From positions 124,001-188,000 of the forward strand of contig NZ_NAEW01000001.1 in assembly GCF_002075345.1 (NCBI RefSeq): a stretch of DNA of 64,000 bases. Reading direction: 5' to 3'. Below the pieces are notes generated by a model, which saw only the letters and a list, made by a program, of their open reading frames with translations, made no database searches and was not told where the DNA came from. Position numbers and translations under genes: made by a program. Positions 43,903 to 53,916 of this stretch are shown piece after piece. The DNA is from Citrobacter braakii. GTDB lineage: Bacteria; Pseudomonadota; Gammaproteobacteria; Enterobacterales; Enterobacteriaceae. Numbering within the stretch: the first letter of the stretch is position 1; every line of letters begins with the position of its first letter.

Positions 43903-45144
43903 ATGAATAAATCGTTAATCGCCGCAGCCGTGGCAGGGGCTGTATTAATGTCAACCGCCGCGCAGGCGCAGACCGCGCCGGAAGGCTATCAGCTTCAGCA
44001 AGTATTGATGATGAGTCGGCATAACTTACGCGCACCTTTAGCCAATAATGGCAGTGTTCTTGAGCAGTCCACCCCCAAACAATGGCCAGAATGGGATGTC
44101 CCCGGCGGACAACTCACCACCAAAGGCGGCGTGCTGGAAATCTATATGGGCCACTATATGCGAGAGTGGCTGGCAGAGCAGGGGATGGTGAAATCGGGCG
44201 AATGTCCGGCGCCGGGTACGGTCTATACCTATGCTAACAGCCTGCAGCGTACGGTCGCGACGGCGCAGTTCTTTGTCACCGGTGCTTTCCCGGGTTGCGA
44301 CGTCCCGGTCCATCATCAGGAAAAAATGGGCACCATGGATCCCACCTTTAACCCGGTGATCACCGATGATTCCGCCGCCTTCAGCCAGCAGGCGGTTCAG
44401 GCAATGGAGAAAGAGCGTAGCCAAATGCAGCTCAACGACAGCTATCAGTTGCTTGAGCAAATGACCGACTACAAAGACTCTCCATCCTGCAAAGAAAAAC
44501 AGCAGTGTTCCCTGACCGATGCCAAAGATACGTTTAGCGCGAAATATCAGCAGGAGCCTGGGGTTTCGGGGCCGCTGAAGGTCGGAAATTCGCTGGTTGA
44601 TGCCTTCACGCTGCAATATTACGAAGGCTTCCCGATGGACAAGGTCGCCTGGGGCGAGATTAAATCCGATCAACAGTGGAAGGTTCTGTCGAAGCTGAAA
44701 AATGGCTATCAGGACAGCCTGTTCACCTCCCCGGAAGTGGCGCAGAACGTCGCCAAACCGCTGGTGAAGTATATTGATAATGCGCTGGTTACTGAACGCG
44801 TAAAAGCGCCAAAAATAACCGTGCTGGTGGGGCATGACTCAAACATCGCATCGCTGCTCACCGCGCTGGATTTCAAACCGTACCAGCTTCACGATCAGAA
44901 CGAGCGTACGCCGATTGGCGGGAAGATTGTCTTCCAGCGCTGGCATGACAGCAACGCGAATCGTGATCTGATGAAAATCGAGTACGTGTATCAGAGCTCG
45001 CAGCAGTTGCGTAATGCTGACGTTCTGACCCTGAAATCCCCGGCGCAGCGCGTAACGCTGGAGCTGAAAGGGTGTCCGATAGATGCGGATGGTTTTTGCC
45101 CGATAGATAAGTTCGACAGCGTGTTGAATGAGGCGGCTAAGTAA
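43903..45144 (+). CDS. agp: Periplasmic glucose-1-phosphatase
   Basis: A 413-residue histidine acid phosphatase, the E. coli Agp length. Signal peptide residues 1-22 (LMSTAAQA), catalytic RHNLRAP at residues 39-45 with the nucleophile His40, and the HD proton-donor motif GHDSNIA near residue 311. It releases phosphate from glucose-1-phosphate and also acts on phytate. AAGAGG lies upstream of the ATG. Confidence 0.96.
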   Translation: MNKSLIAAAVAGAVLMSTAAQAQTAPEGYQLQQVLMMSRHNLRAPLANNGSVLEQSTPKQWPEWDVPGGQLTTKGGVLEIYMGHYMREWLAEQGMVKSGECPAPGTVYTYANSLQRTVATAQFFVTGAFPGCDVPVHHQEKMGTMDPTFNPVITDDSAAFSQQAVQAMEKERSQMQLNDSYQLLEQMTDYKDSPSCKEKQQCSLTDAKDTFSAKYQQEPGVSGPLKVGNSLVDAFTLQYYEGFPMDKVAWGEIKSDQQWKVLSKLKNGYQDSLFTSPEVAQNVAKPLVKYIDNALVTERVKAPKITVLVGHDSNIASLLTALDFKPYQLHDQNERTPIGGKIVFQRWHDSNANRDLMKIEYVYQSSQQLRNADVLTLKSPAQRVTLELKGCPIDADGFCPIDKFDSVLNEAAK

Positions 45145-45175
45145 AAGAAAAACTCCCCCGTGTTCGCGGGGGAGT
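45143..45175 (-). terminator. Terminator of wrbA-yccJ
   Basis: ACTCCCCCG/CGGGGGAGT stem; on the minus strand it is followed by TTTTCTTTT, 8 bases after the yccJ stop. It may also act on agp in the other direction. Confidence 0.85.
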
Positions 45176-45182
45176 CTGAGCG

Positions 45183-45410
45183 CTAGACGTTTTTGCGTTC
45201 GATAGTCTGTTCACCCCAAAAGAGCGAATCTTTGTCTGTTTTCTTAAAGGCTTTGATGAGCACCTCGTCGCTACCTTCTTCCCAAATTTTTTCCGCCAGT
45301 TTCTCGTCATAATGCGCGACTTCAAAAATGGCTTCGGCTATTTCCGGCGATGTATTGCGCAGACTTGCCCATTCGCCGACGCGATGGGCTTTCGCTTCTT
45401 GAGTTGGCAT
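45183..45410 (-). CDS. yccJ: YccJ, conserved small protein
   Basis: A 75-residue protein starting [20 protein letters not shown], nearly identical in layout to E. coli YccJ (75 residues). Helical, acidic; function unknown. It lies 20 bases downstream of wrbA in the same operon, and AGGAGG precedes the ATG. Confidence 0.93.
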   Translation of the reverse strand: MPTQEAKAHRVGEWASLRNTSPEIAEAIFEVAHYDEKLAEKIWEEGSDEVLIKAFKKTDKDSLFWGEQTIERKNV

Positions 45411-45430
45411 TCGAATCCTCCTGTTGAAGA

Positions 45431-46413
<983 letters not shown>

Positions 46414-46587
46414 ATGGCAAACCATCGAGGCGGTTCCGGCAACTTTGCGGAAGATCGCGAAAGAGCATCAGAAGCAGGTCGAAAAGGTGGCCAGCACAGC
46501 GGGGGCAATTTTAAGAATGACCCGCAACGCGCTTCAGAGGCAGGCAAAAAAGGGGGCAAAAATAGCCACGGCAACAACAAATCGTAA
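46414..46587 (+). CDS. ymdF: KGG-motif stress protein YmdF
   Basis: A 57-residue hydrophilic protein with two copies of the ERASEAGRKGG type repeat (residues about 16-26 and 38-48), the KGG/con-10 stress motif. It matches YmdF, a paralogue of YciG, made in stationary phase and linked to flagellar motility. GGAGGT precedes the ATG at correct spacing. Confidence 0.92.
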   Translation: MANHRGGSGNFAEDRERASEAGRKGGQHSGGNFKNDPQRASEAGKKGGKNSHGNNKS

Positions 46588-46654
46588 TTGCCGGGCTAGC
46601 TGTCAGATATGCCGTGACGGCTGAGGATCAGAGTCAGACGTTACGTAGCCACCC

Positions 46655-46686
46655 ACCGCCGCCGGTTTCTTCCGGCGGTTTTTTTG
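46655..46686 (+). terminator. Terminator after ymdF
   Basis: CCGCCGG/CCGGCGG stem followed by seven T. Confidence 0.9.
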
Positions 46687-46751
46687 TCTGCAAGGTTGAA
46701 CTGTAACAAAACGCAACGCAGACTAACGACATTCAGTTAATCGGGTGTCTC

Positions 46752-47666
46752 ATGTCATTACTTTCTCGTTATTCCTTCTCTGTTAAACCTCAGGAAGCGA
46801 TCCTCATTGTGATCACTATGTTCTGGGGTGGCACGTTTTTGGCAGTGCAATATGCCGTTACCCTGAGCGGACCTTTTTTCTTTGTCGGCGTGCGTTTTGC
46901 CACCGCTGCGCTGGCGGTCGCGCTTTTGTCACTATGCACATTGCATAAACTGACGTGGCTGGAAGTCAAAGCAGGCATTGCGATCGGTATCGCAATTGCG
47001 TTGGGCTATAGTCTGCAAACCTGGGGGCTACAGTTTATTCCCAGCAGTAAATCGGCGTTTATTACCGCGATGTATGTGCCGTTGGTCCCGCTTTTACAAT
47101 GGCTGTGTCTGGGGCGTATGCCCGGCCTGATGCCGTGTGTCGGCATTGTGCTGGCCTTTATCGGGTTGATTTTTCTCGCCGGACCGGGAGGCAATTTGCT
47201 GGCTTTAGGCGAAGGAGAGTGGATCACACTCGCCGGCGCGGTGGCGATTGCGGCAGAAATTATCCTGATTAGCGCGTGGGCGGGAAAAGTGGATGTGCGG
47301 CGGGTAACGGTGGTACAACTGGCAACCGCTTCGATAGTGGCGTTTATTGCGATGGGACCGGCCGGAGAGACCGTACCCCCGATGTCTACGGGATTGCTGG
47401 TGGTGGCGCTGGGGTTGGGGATTTTCAGTGCGATTATTCAGGTTACCATGAACTGGGCACAGCGCAGCGTTTCGCCGACGCGCGCGACGGTCATTTATAC
47501 CGGTGAGCCGGTGTGGGCGGGGATCTTTGGTCGCCTGGCGGGGGAACGCTTACCGCTACTGGCTTTGCTCGGCGCAGCATTCATTATTGTTGGCGTGCTG
47601 GTCAGCGAACTGAAGTTCAAAAAGAAAAAAGGGGTAGTGCAAGAGGCACCGCCGGAGTCGCTTTAA
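46752..47666 (+). CDS. EamA-family (DMT) transporter
   Basis: A 304-residue protein with ten predicted helices in two EamA repeats (MFWGGTFLAVQYAVTLSGPF at the start of the first, second from about residue 155). The family exports metabolites and amino-acid derivatives. The gene sits just upstream of rutR, 58 bases from its start, in the place the rut operon occupies in E. coli, as in Salmonella. The substrate is unknown. Confidence 0.82.
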   Translation: MSLLSRYSFSVKPQEAILIVITMFWGGTFLAVQYAVTLSGPFFFVGVRFATAALAVALLSLCTLHKLTWLEVKAGIAIGIAIALGYSLQTWGLQFIPSSKSAFITAMYVPLVPLLQWLCLGRMPGLMPCVGIVLAFIGLIFLAGPGGNLLALGEGEWITLAGAVAIAAEIILISAWAGKVDVRRVTVVQLATASIVAFIAMGPAGETVPPMSTGLLVVALGLGIFSAIIQVTMNWAQRSVSPTRATVIYTGEPVWAGIFGRLAGERLPLLALLGAAFIIVGVLVSELKFKKKKGVVQEAPPESL

Positions 47667-47724
47667 TTTAACCATTCACCGCGTGATTTGGTATGCTGAC
47701 GCCCTCACAAGAAGGAGAGGGCGC

Positions 47725-48363
47725 ATGGTCCAACGCGCAGAGAAAAAAACAGGTAAGCGCTCGCAGGCCGTCAGTGCAAAACGCCAGGCCATATTAACCG
47801 CGGCATTAAATATCTTCTCCCAATATGGGATCCACGGCACGCGTCTCGAACAGGTCGCTGAGCAGGCGGGTGTGTCAAAAACGAATCTGCTTTATTACTT
47901 CCCGTCAAAAGAGGTGCTCTATATTGCCGTTTTGCGGCAAATCCTCGACGTCTGGCTGGCTCCGTTGAAGGCTTTTCGCGAAGACTTTGCGCCGCTAGTG
48001 GCCATTAAAGAATACATTCGCCTTAAGCTGGAAGTGTCGCGCGATTACCCTCAGGCTTCACGACTGTTTTGTATGGAGATGCTGGCAGGTGCGCCTTTAT
48101 TGATGGCTGAATTAACGGGCGATCTCAAAACGCTAATTGATGAGAAATCGGCGCTGATTGCCGGTTGGATCAAAAGTGGGAAACTGGCTCCGGTCGATCC
48201 GCATCATCTGATTTTTATGATTTGGGCTTCAACCCAGCACTACGCCGACTTTGCCCCACAGGTAGAGGCGGTAACGGGCGCAACGCTGCGTGATGAAGCC
48301 TTTTTTAACCAAACGGTGGAGAGCGTGCAGCGGATGATTATTGAAGGGATCCGCGTGCGTTAA
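47725..48363 (+). CDS. rutR: TetR-family regulator RutR
   Basis: A 212-residue protein almost colinear with E. coli RutR: an N-terminal HTH (AALNIFSQYGIHGTRLEQVAEQAGVSKT is the helix region, with LLYYFPSKEVLY following) and the ligand domain LEVSRDYPQASRLFCMEMLAGAP. RutR senses uracil/thymine and controls pyrimidine use, carAB and others. The start at 47725 has GAAGGAGAGG upstream. The rut operon itself is missing here, so this copy acts on distant targets. Confidence 0.94.
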   Translation: MVQRAEKKTGKRSQAVSAKRQAILTAALNIFSQYGIHGTRLEQVAEQAGVSKTNLLYYFPSKEVLYIAVLRQILDVWLAPLKAFREDFAPLVAIKEYIRLKLEVSRDYPQASRLFCMEMLAGAPLLMAELTGDLKTLIDEKSALIAGWIKSGKLAPVDPHHLIFMIWASTQHYADFAPQVEAVTGATLRDEAFFNQTVESVQRMIIEGIRVR

Positions 48364-48755
48364 CTGGCTGGTGGTAACGGACAGCTTAAATCGCCCTCTT
48401 CGCACTGTAAGAGCGAGGCGAGAAACGCTTCACGCTCGTTGGTTTTATCCGTCAGACACTGGCTGGAAATCATCGCCTGGACGCTACCGCCTTCGGTGCC
48501 GGAACTGATTAACGCGCAGTCCGCATCGCGCAGGGTTATCCATGAGATTTGCGCTTTTTTCAGTAAATCGCGCTGGGTTGGGGCGGCGCGCTTAAGCGCA
48601 TTCTGATAAGTGTCATTAAGTTTGGTGTCGGCCGCCTTAAACTGCTCTGCCGCACAGGTGTTCATCTCAATCTGAGTGTTCGCGTTGGCGCAGTCATCCG
48701 CCAGCGCCTGGCCGCTCAACAGCAGCGCTGCACATGTCAGTACGATTCGTTTCAT
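48360..48755 (-). CDS. LprI-like (DUF1311) periplasmic protein
   Basis: A 131-residue protein with a signal peptide (MKRIVLTCAALLLSGQALA) and a DUF1311/LprI domain: CANANTQIEMNTCAAEQFKAAD-type Cys pair, then LNDTYQNAL and LLKKAQISWITLRDADC. The four-plus cysteines suggest disulfides. Relatives inhibit lysozyme. The start at 48755 gives the signal peptide; its stop overlaps the rutR stop by three bases (convergent). Confidence 0.82.
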   Translation of the reverse strand: MKRIVLTCAALLLSGQALADDCANANTQIEMNTCAAEQFKAADTKLNDTYQNALKRAAPTQRDLLKKAQISWITLRDADCALISSGTEGGSVQAMISSQCLTDKTNEREAFLASLLQCEEGDLSCPLPPAS

Positions 48756-48917
48756 GCTTCCCTCTGGATCCATAAAAAAAGGCCCCGTTACCGGAGTCAT
48801 GCTTGTCAGTTAACGAGGATGAGTGGCACATACGGAGGTAATGAATCTGTTGCCTCCGGTATATTGCTACGTTCACCTTATGTTTGTCACTTCTCTGAAA
48901 CGATCCTCCCTGTGAAC

Positions 48918-49440
48918 GTGTTAAGGGTACTATCGCCGTACCCTTAACAATCCCGGCTCCCGGCGGGAAAATTGCCACTTCGTGGTCCCCTCCGTTTATT
49001 CCTCCAGGCTACCGGGCCGGGCGCGAGGAAACTTCCCTGTAAAACGCGCCCTGAACCCGCATCCCTGCGGGTTCTCCCTGCCTTACGGAAACACGTCGGC
49101 AATTTTCAGCCGGACCAGCCCACACCTGACCCCCTGCGTTTTTTATCTGAACAGCAAAACAGAGTTAACTGGAAGTCAGTGCGTTGCAGCGATGACCCCG
49201 GTCCGGCTGAAAATCGATGAGGCGTTGACGGCTGACCGGGTCTGCCCGCAGGGATGCGGGCAGAGGGGGCGGCCTGCAGGGACGCAGGCCCGGCCCCGAC
49301 CCGAAGGCAGACGGCATAAGACGAATGAATCGCGCAGCGACGATTTTCCCGCCGGGAGCCAGGGATGCAAGGGAGGCGGCGGTGAGCCTCTCTTGCACGT
49401 TCACGGGTGTCTGAGCCTCAGAAAAGTGATACCACTGAGG
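48918..49440. repeat. Palindrome-rich GC-rich non-coding element
   Basis: About 500 bases with nested inverted repeats and no convincing gene. A perfect TTAAGGGTAC/GTACCCTTAA hairpin opens it (48919-48945). CCCGGCTCCCGGCGGGAAAA (48951 on) recurs inverted near 49342-49366. ATTTTCAGCCGGACC (about 49102-49116) recurs inverted near 49199-49213. Three simple GC hairpins (about 49057-49074, 49243-49264, 49271-49290) lie between. Two long overlapping plus-strand frames exist but have a Pro/Arg-rich composition typical of GC-rich noncoding DNA. It looks like a folded mobile or structural RNA element. Confidence 0.55.
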
Positions 49441-49531
49441 TGAACGGAACCCTGAGCCGAAATCACATGTTCGCCGTAATGCTTAATTGACAGGCATTAC
49501 CCCCTAACCGGAGCCTTAATTAACCACAACC

Positions 49532-52500
49532 TTAGCCGATTGTCATCAGGCTGGCGTTCCCCCCGGCAGCGGCGGTATTGACGCTCAGGGAGCGTTCAAT
49601 GTACAGCCTCTCCAGCAGAATATTGCTTTCGCCACGGGCAAAGCCCTGGACTGATACAATCGCCCCTTCGCGGGCAGCTACCGCTTCGCACAGTGAACGC
49701 AGTTGGTCGGAATCGCCGTGGAAAATAACGGCATCAAACGGCTGCGTAGTGATGTTGTCCGCTTTGGCAAACTGAATGCGCCCGGAGACGGCGGCTGGCA
49801 GACGTTTTGCCAGTTCACGATGGAACGCATCATCTGGCCACAGGATTAAGCTACCAACGGAAGCCACAGCGGCAACCTGTACCAGCGCGTCCTGTTCATC
49901 ATCGGCGATACACAGTACGCGTTCACGCGGCAACAGCGTCCAGGTATTGCGCTCGCCAGTGGGTCCTGGCAGCAGACGCTGAGTACCGGCCTGCGCCAGT
50001 TCGCCAAACTGCTGGCAGAGCGCCTGCAGTGAGGGTCGATCGGTTGCCCATTCGCTGAGCGCTTCCAGCGGCTGAACGAGTGCAGCTTTAAGCTGCGCAT
50101 CGACCGGGTAGTCGGCATCCTGGCGGGCAAGCGTAATGCCTAACGCATTTTCCGGGCGGTTAGCCAGCAGGCGATACAGATACAGCGGTCCACCTGCTTT
50201 TGGCCCGGTACCAGACAAGCCTTCGCCACCGAATGGCTGCACGCCGACAACGGCGCCGACCATATTGCGGTTAACGTACAGGTTCCCCACGTGTGCCGAT
50301 CCTGTGACCTGGGCGATGGTTTCATCGATACGAGTGTGTACGCCCAGCGTCAGGCCGTAGCCGGAGGCATTAATTTGCTCAATCAGGTTGCCCAGATTGT
50401 TACGGGTGTAGCGCACGACGTGCAGTACCGGACCAAACACCTCTTTTTGTAATTCGTCGAAGCTTTCCAGCTCGATCAGCGTCGGAGCAATAAAGGTACC
50501 GGTTTGCCATTCACGCGCATCGTCACTGTTGTCGCGCACGGCCTGAAATACCGGGCGTCCTTTGGCGCGCATGGCCTGAATATGGCGCTCAATATTGGTT
50601 TTGGCTTCTTCATCAATTACCGGCCCAATATCGGTGGTCAGGCGACCTGGATTACCCATGCGACATTCCGCCATCGCGCCGCGCAGCATTTTCAGCGTAT
50701 GGTCGGCTACATCGTCCTGCAGACACAGGACGCGCAGCGCGGAGCAGCGCTGTCCGGCGCTGTCAAACGCTGAAGCCAGAACGTCGACCACGACCTGTTC
50801 CGTCAACGCGGAGGAGTCGACAATCATTGCGTTCATCCCACCGGTTTCGGCGATAAGCGGGATTGGACGCCCCTGAGCATCAAGGCGGGTGGCGATATTG
50901 CGTTGCAACAGCGTGGCGACTTCCGTTGAGCCGGTAAACATGACGCCGCGTACGCGCTCATCGGAAGTGAGCTGCGCCCCGACGGTTTCACCCTGACCAG
51001 GCAACAGTTGCACCACGCCCGGCGGTACACCCGCTTCGAGCAAAATAGCGATGCCCTGGGCGGCAATTAACGGGGTTTGTTCCGCCGGTTTCGCCAGCAC
51101 GCTGTTACCCGCCGCCAGCGCGGCGGCAATCTGCCCGGTGAAAATGGCCAGCGGGAAGTTCCATGGGCTGATACAAACCACCGGTCCTAACGGTCGATGG
51201 GTTTCATTATCGAAATCATCGCGAACCTGACCGGCATAATAATGCAGGAAGTCTACCGCTTCGCGCACTTCCGCAATGGCGTTGCTGAAGGTTTTACCCG
51301 CTTCGCGTACCAGGATGCCAATCAACTGCTGCATCTGACCTTCCATCAGAACGGCGGCACGATGCAAAATGGCGGCGCGCTCTTGTGGCGGTGTGGCGAA
51401 CCAGATCGGCGCGTTATTCGCTGCGTTCTGTAACGCCTGTTCCACTTCAGCGTGAGTCGCCTCACGCACGTAACCGACAATGTCTTTCGGCTCGGCCGGG
51501 TTAACGACTGGCGTCATTTCTCCGTCAGCAACCGGGTGCTCCAGAATGGGTTTAGCGTGCCATTTTTGTAGCGCGCTGTTGAGCAGGGCAGAGGACAGCG
51601 AGGCCAGACGATGTTCGTTAGCTAAATCCAGCCCGCCTGAGTTTTCGCGGCCTTTACCGTACAGGTCACGCGGCAGGGCAATCTTCGGATGCGGCAGACC
51701 GGCCTGACCTTCTTGCTGCGCCAGTTTTTCAACAGCCTCGACCGGATCGGCAACCAGTTCATCCAGCGGCAGGGTCGTGTCGGCAATGCGGTTGACGAAC
51801 GAGGTGTTGGCGCCGTTTTCCAGCAGACGACGCACCAGGTAAGCCAGCAGCGTTTCGTGCGTGCCGACCGGTGCATAAATGCGGCATGGACGATTCAGTT
51901 TGCCATCCGCAACTTTGCCGGTGACCTGCTCATACAGCGGTTCGCCCATGCCGTGCAGGCACTGGAACTCGTACTGACCCGGATAGTAGTTTTGACCGGC
52001 TAACTGATAAATCGCCGCCAGCGTATGGGCGTTGTGGGTGGCGAACTGCGGGTAGATCAGATTCGGTACGGCAAGCAGCTTTTTCGCACAGGCCAGGTAG
52101 GAAACGTCGGTGTACACCTTACGGGTGTAGACCGGATAACCTTCCAGACCGTCCATCTGGGCACGTTTAATTTCGCTATCCCAGTAGGCGCCCTTAACCA
52201 GACGGATCATCAGGCGGCGGCGGCTGCGCGTGGCGAGGTCAATCAGGTAGTCGATAACATACGGGCAGCGCTTCTGGTAGGCCTGGATAACAAAACCGAT
52301 CCCGTTCCAGCCTGCCAGTTCGGGTTCAAAGCACAGTTTTTCCAGCAGATCGAGGGAGATCTCCAGTCGGTCAGCCTCTTCGGCGTCGATATTAATGCCG
52401 ATGTCGTACTGACGTGCCAGCAGAGTAAGCGATTTCAGACGAGGATAGAGTTCATCCATCACGCGATCGTACTGCGCACGGCTGTAACGCGGATGCAGTG

Positions 52501-53494
52501 CCGACAGCTTGATAGAAATACCTGGCCCTTCGTAGATACCGCGCCCGTTAGAGGCTTTACCAATGGCGTGGATCGCCTGCTGGTATGAAACCATATAAGC
52601 CTGTGCATCGGCGGCGGTCAGGGCCGCTTCGCCCAGCATGTCATAGGAGTAACGGAAGCCTTTTTCTTCCAGTTTACGCGCGTTAGCCAGCGCTTCAGCG
52701 ATGGTCTCCCCGGTGACAAACTGCTCGCCCATCAAGCGCATGGCCATGTCGACGCCTTTACGCACCAGCGGCTCACCGCTCTTGCCGATAATACGGTTGA
52801 GTGAGCGTGAGAGGCTGGCTTCGTTATGCGTTGAAACCAGACGACCGGTAAACAACAGCCCCCAGGTCGCCGCGTTGACGAACAGGGATGGGCTGCGGCC
52901 AATGTGCGACTGCCAGTTACCGTTGCTGATCTTGTCGCGGATTAACGCATCGCGGGTCGCTTTATCTGGAATACGCAGCAAGGCTTCGGCCAGACACATC
53001 AGCGCGACGCCTTCCTGTGAAGAAAGGGAGAATTCCTGCAATAAACCTTGTACCATCCCGGCGCGACCGCTAGCGGTCTTCTGGTTACGTAGTTTGTCTG
53101 CCAGATCGTATGCCAGCTTATGCGCCTGCTCAGCGATAGGCTGCGGCAGACGAGCCTGCTCCATCAGCATCGGTACGGCGTCAGTTTCGGCGCGGCGGTA
53201 AGCAGCGGTGATTGCCGCGCGGGAAACTGACTGCGGCAGGATCTGTTCAGCAAATTCCAGGAAAGGCTGATGCGCTTCATTTTGCAACGTGGTCGACTCA
53301 TCGCCCTCATTCGCAGCACCCGCCAGCAGGGCCGGTAGTTCAGGAAGCGCGTCGTCATTTTCCAGTCTTTCGAGATAATTAAAAATGGCTTGTTTGATCA
53401 GCCAATGTGGCGTGCGATCGATTCGTGATGCTGCTGTTTTAATACGCTCGCGAGTGGCGTCATCCAGCTTAACCCCCATCGTGGTGGTTCCCAT
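49532..53494 (-). CDS. putA: Trifunctional proline utilisation protein PutA
   Basis: A 1320-residue protein. Residues 1-47 are the ribbon-helix-helix DNA-binding domain (MGVKLDDATRERIKTAASRI), then the proline dehydrogenase barrel (about residues 260-610, IKLSALHPRY, LVKGAYWDSEIK), the P5C (glutamate semialdehyde) dehydrogenase domain (about 650-1110, PWNFPLAIFTGQIAAALAAG, catalytic Cys917 in GQRCS) and a C-terminal domain. Oxidises proline to glutamate at the membrane and represses put genes when proline is low. Divergent from putP. Confidence 0.98.
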   Translation of the reverse strand: MGTTTMGVKLDDATRERIKTAASRIDRTPHWLIKQAIFNYLERLENDDALPELPALLAGAANEGDESTTLQNEAHQPFLEFAEQILPQSVSRAAITAAYRRAETDAVPMLMEQARLPQPIAEQAHKLAYDLADKLRNQKTASGRAGMVQGLLQEFSLSSQEGVALMCLAEALLRIPDKATRDALIRDKISNGNWQSHIGRSPSLFVNAATWGLLFTGRLVSTHNEASLSRSLNRIIGKSGEPLVRKGVDMAMRLMGEQFVTGETIAEALANARKLEEKGFRYSYDMLGEAALTAADAQAYMVSYQQAIHAIGKASNGRGIYEGPGISIKLSALHPRYSRAQYDRVMDELYPRLKSLTLLARQYDIGINIDAEEADRLEISLDLLEKLCFEPELAGWNGIGFVIQAYQKRCPYVIDYLIDLATRSRRRLMIRLVKGAYWDSEIKRAQMDGLEGYPVYTRKVYTDVSYLACAKKLLAVPNLIYPQFATHNAHTLAAIYQLAGQNYYPGQYEFQCLHGMGEPLYEQVTGKVADGKLNRPCRIYAPVGTHETLLAYLVRRLLENGANTSFVNRIADTTLPLDELVADPVEAVEKLAQQEGQAGLPHPKIALPRDLYGKGRENSGGLDLANEHRLASLSSALLNSALQKWHAKPILEHPVADGEMTPVVNPAEPKDIVGYVREATHAEVEQALQNAANNAPIWFATPPQERAAILHRAAVLMEGQMQQLIGILVREAGKTFSNAIAEVREAVDFLHYYAGQVRDDFDNETHRPLGPVVCISPWNFPLAIFTGQIAAALAAGNSVLAKPAEQTPLIAAQGIAILLEAGVPPGVVQLLPGQGETVGAQLTSDERVRGVMFTGSTEVATLLQRNIATRLDAQGRPIPLIAETGGMNAMIVDSSALTEQVVVDVLASAFDSAGQRCSALRVLCLQDDVADHTLKMLRGAMAECRMGNPGRLTTDIGPVIDEEAKTNIERHIQAMRAKGRPVFQAVRDNSDDAREWQTGTFIAPTLIELESFDELQKEVFGPVLHVVRYTRNNLGNLIEQINASGYGLTLGVHTRIDETIAQVTGSAHVGNLYVNRNMVGAVVGVQPFGGEGLSGTGPKAGGPLYLYRLLANRPENALGITLARQDADYPVDAQLKAALVQPLEALSEWATDRPSLQALCQQFGELAQAGTQRLLPGPTGERNTWTLLPRERVLCIADDEQDALVQVAAVASVGSLILWPDDAFHRELAKRLPAAVSGRIQFAKADNITTQPFDAVIFHGDSDQLRSLCEAVAAREGAIVSVQGFARGESNILLERLYIERSLSVNTAAAGGNASLMTIG

Positions 53495-53552
53495 GCCGTT
53501 TACTCCTGTTGTACTGAAATACGGGGCTGATAGTTACCGAGAAATATCCACT

Positions 53553-53729
53553 ATGTTGCAACTTTGTGCAACCGTGTTAAATGTGACTTGGTTTGCAAGC
53601 TTGGAAATGAATGAAATGTTAATAAACGTGAGTGTTTTGACGGGGGCTATAAAAGTTGCCGAATCTTTTTCTCTGCGGTAGTTAACACTTTTAAAAGGTG
53701 CAACCTAAAAAAGTGTGAGAGAGTGCAAC
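53553..53729. promoter_or_regulatory. put control region with PutA-type operators
   Basis: Four GTTGCA/TGCAAC hexamers, the known core of PutA operators, occur between putA and putP: 53555-53560, 53567-53572 (inverted pair), 53699-53704 and 53724-53729. The two groups flank the middle of the 420-base region, consistent with looped repression of both promoters. Confidence 0.75.
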
Positions 53730-53916
53730 CTACAGAAAAATGCTATCTACTCTGGATTAAATTTGATGTAAATGGTGTGTTAAATCGATTGTGAATGACC
53801 ATCGCTTCCGGCAGGATACGGTCGCCCTGGTAAACATAGATATCTTTGCCACGTTCCGGCAGGGTAATAAAACGGCAAGCCACGGCATTGCTGATACATA
53901 ATTTTGGAGAGTTTTG

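Noticed and set aside
48972..49443. Two long overlapping plus-strand frames (82 and 153 codons)
   Set aside because: They lie wholly inside the palindrome-rich element; the inverted repeats and Pro/Arg/Gly-rich composition explain their length. I had a vague memory of similar annotated ORFs but could not support a family.
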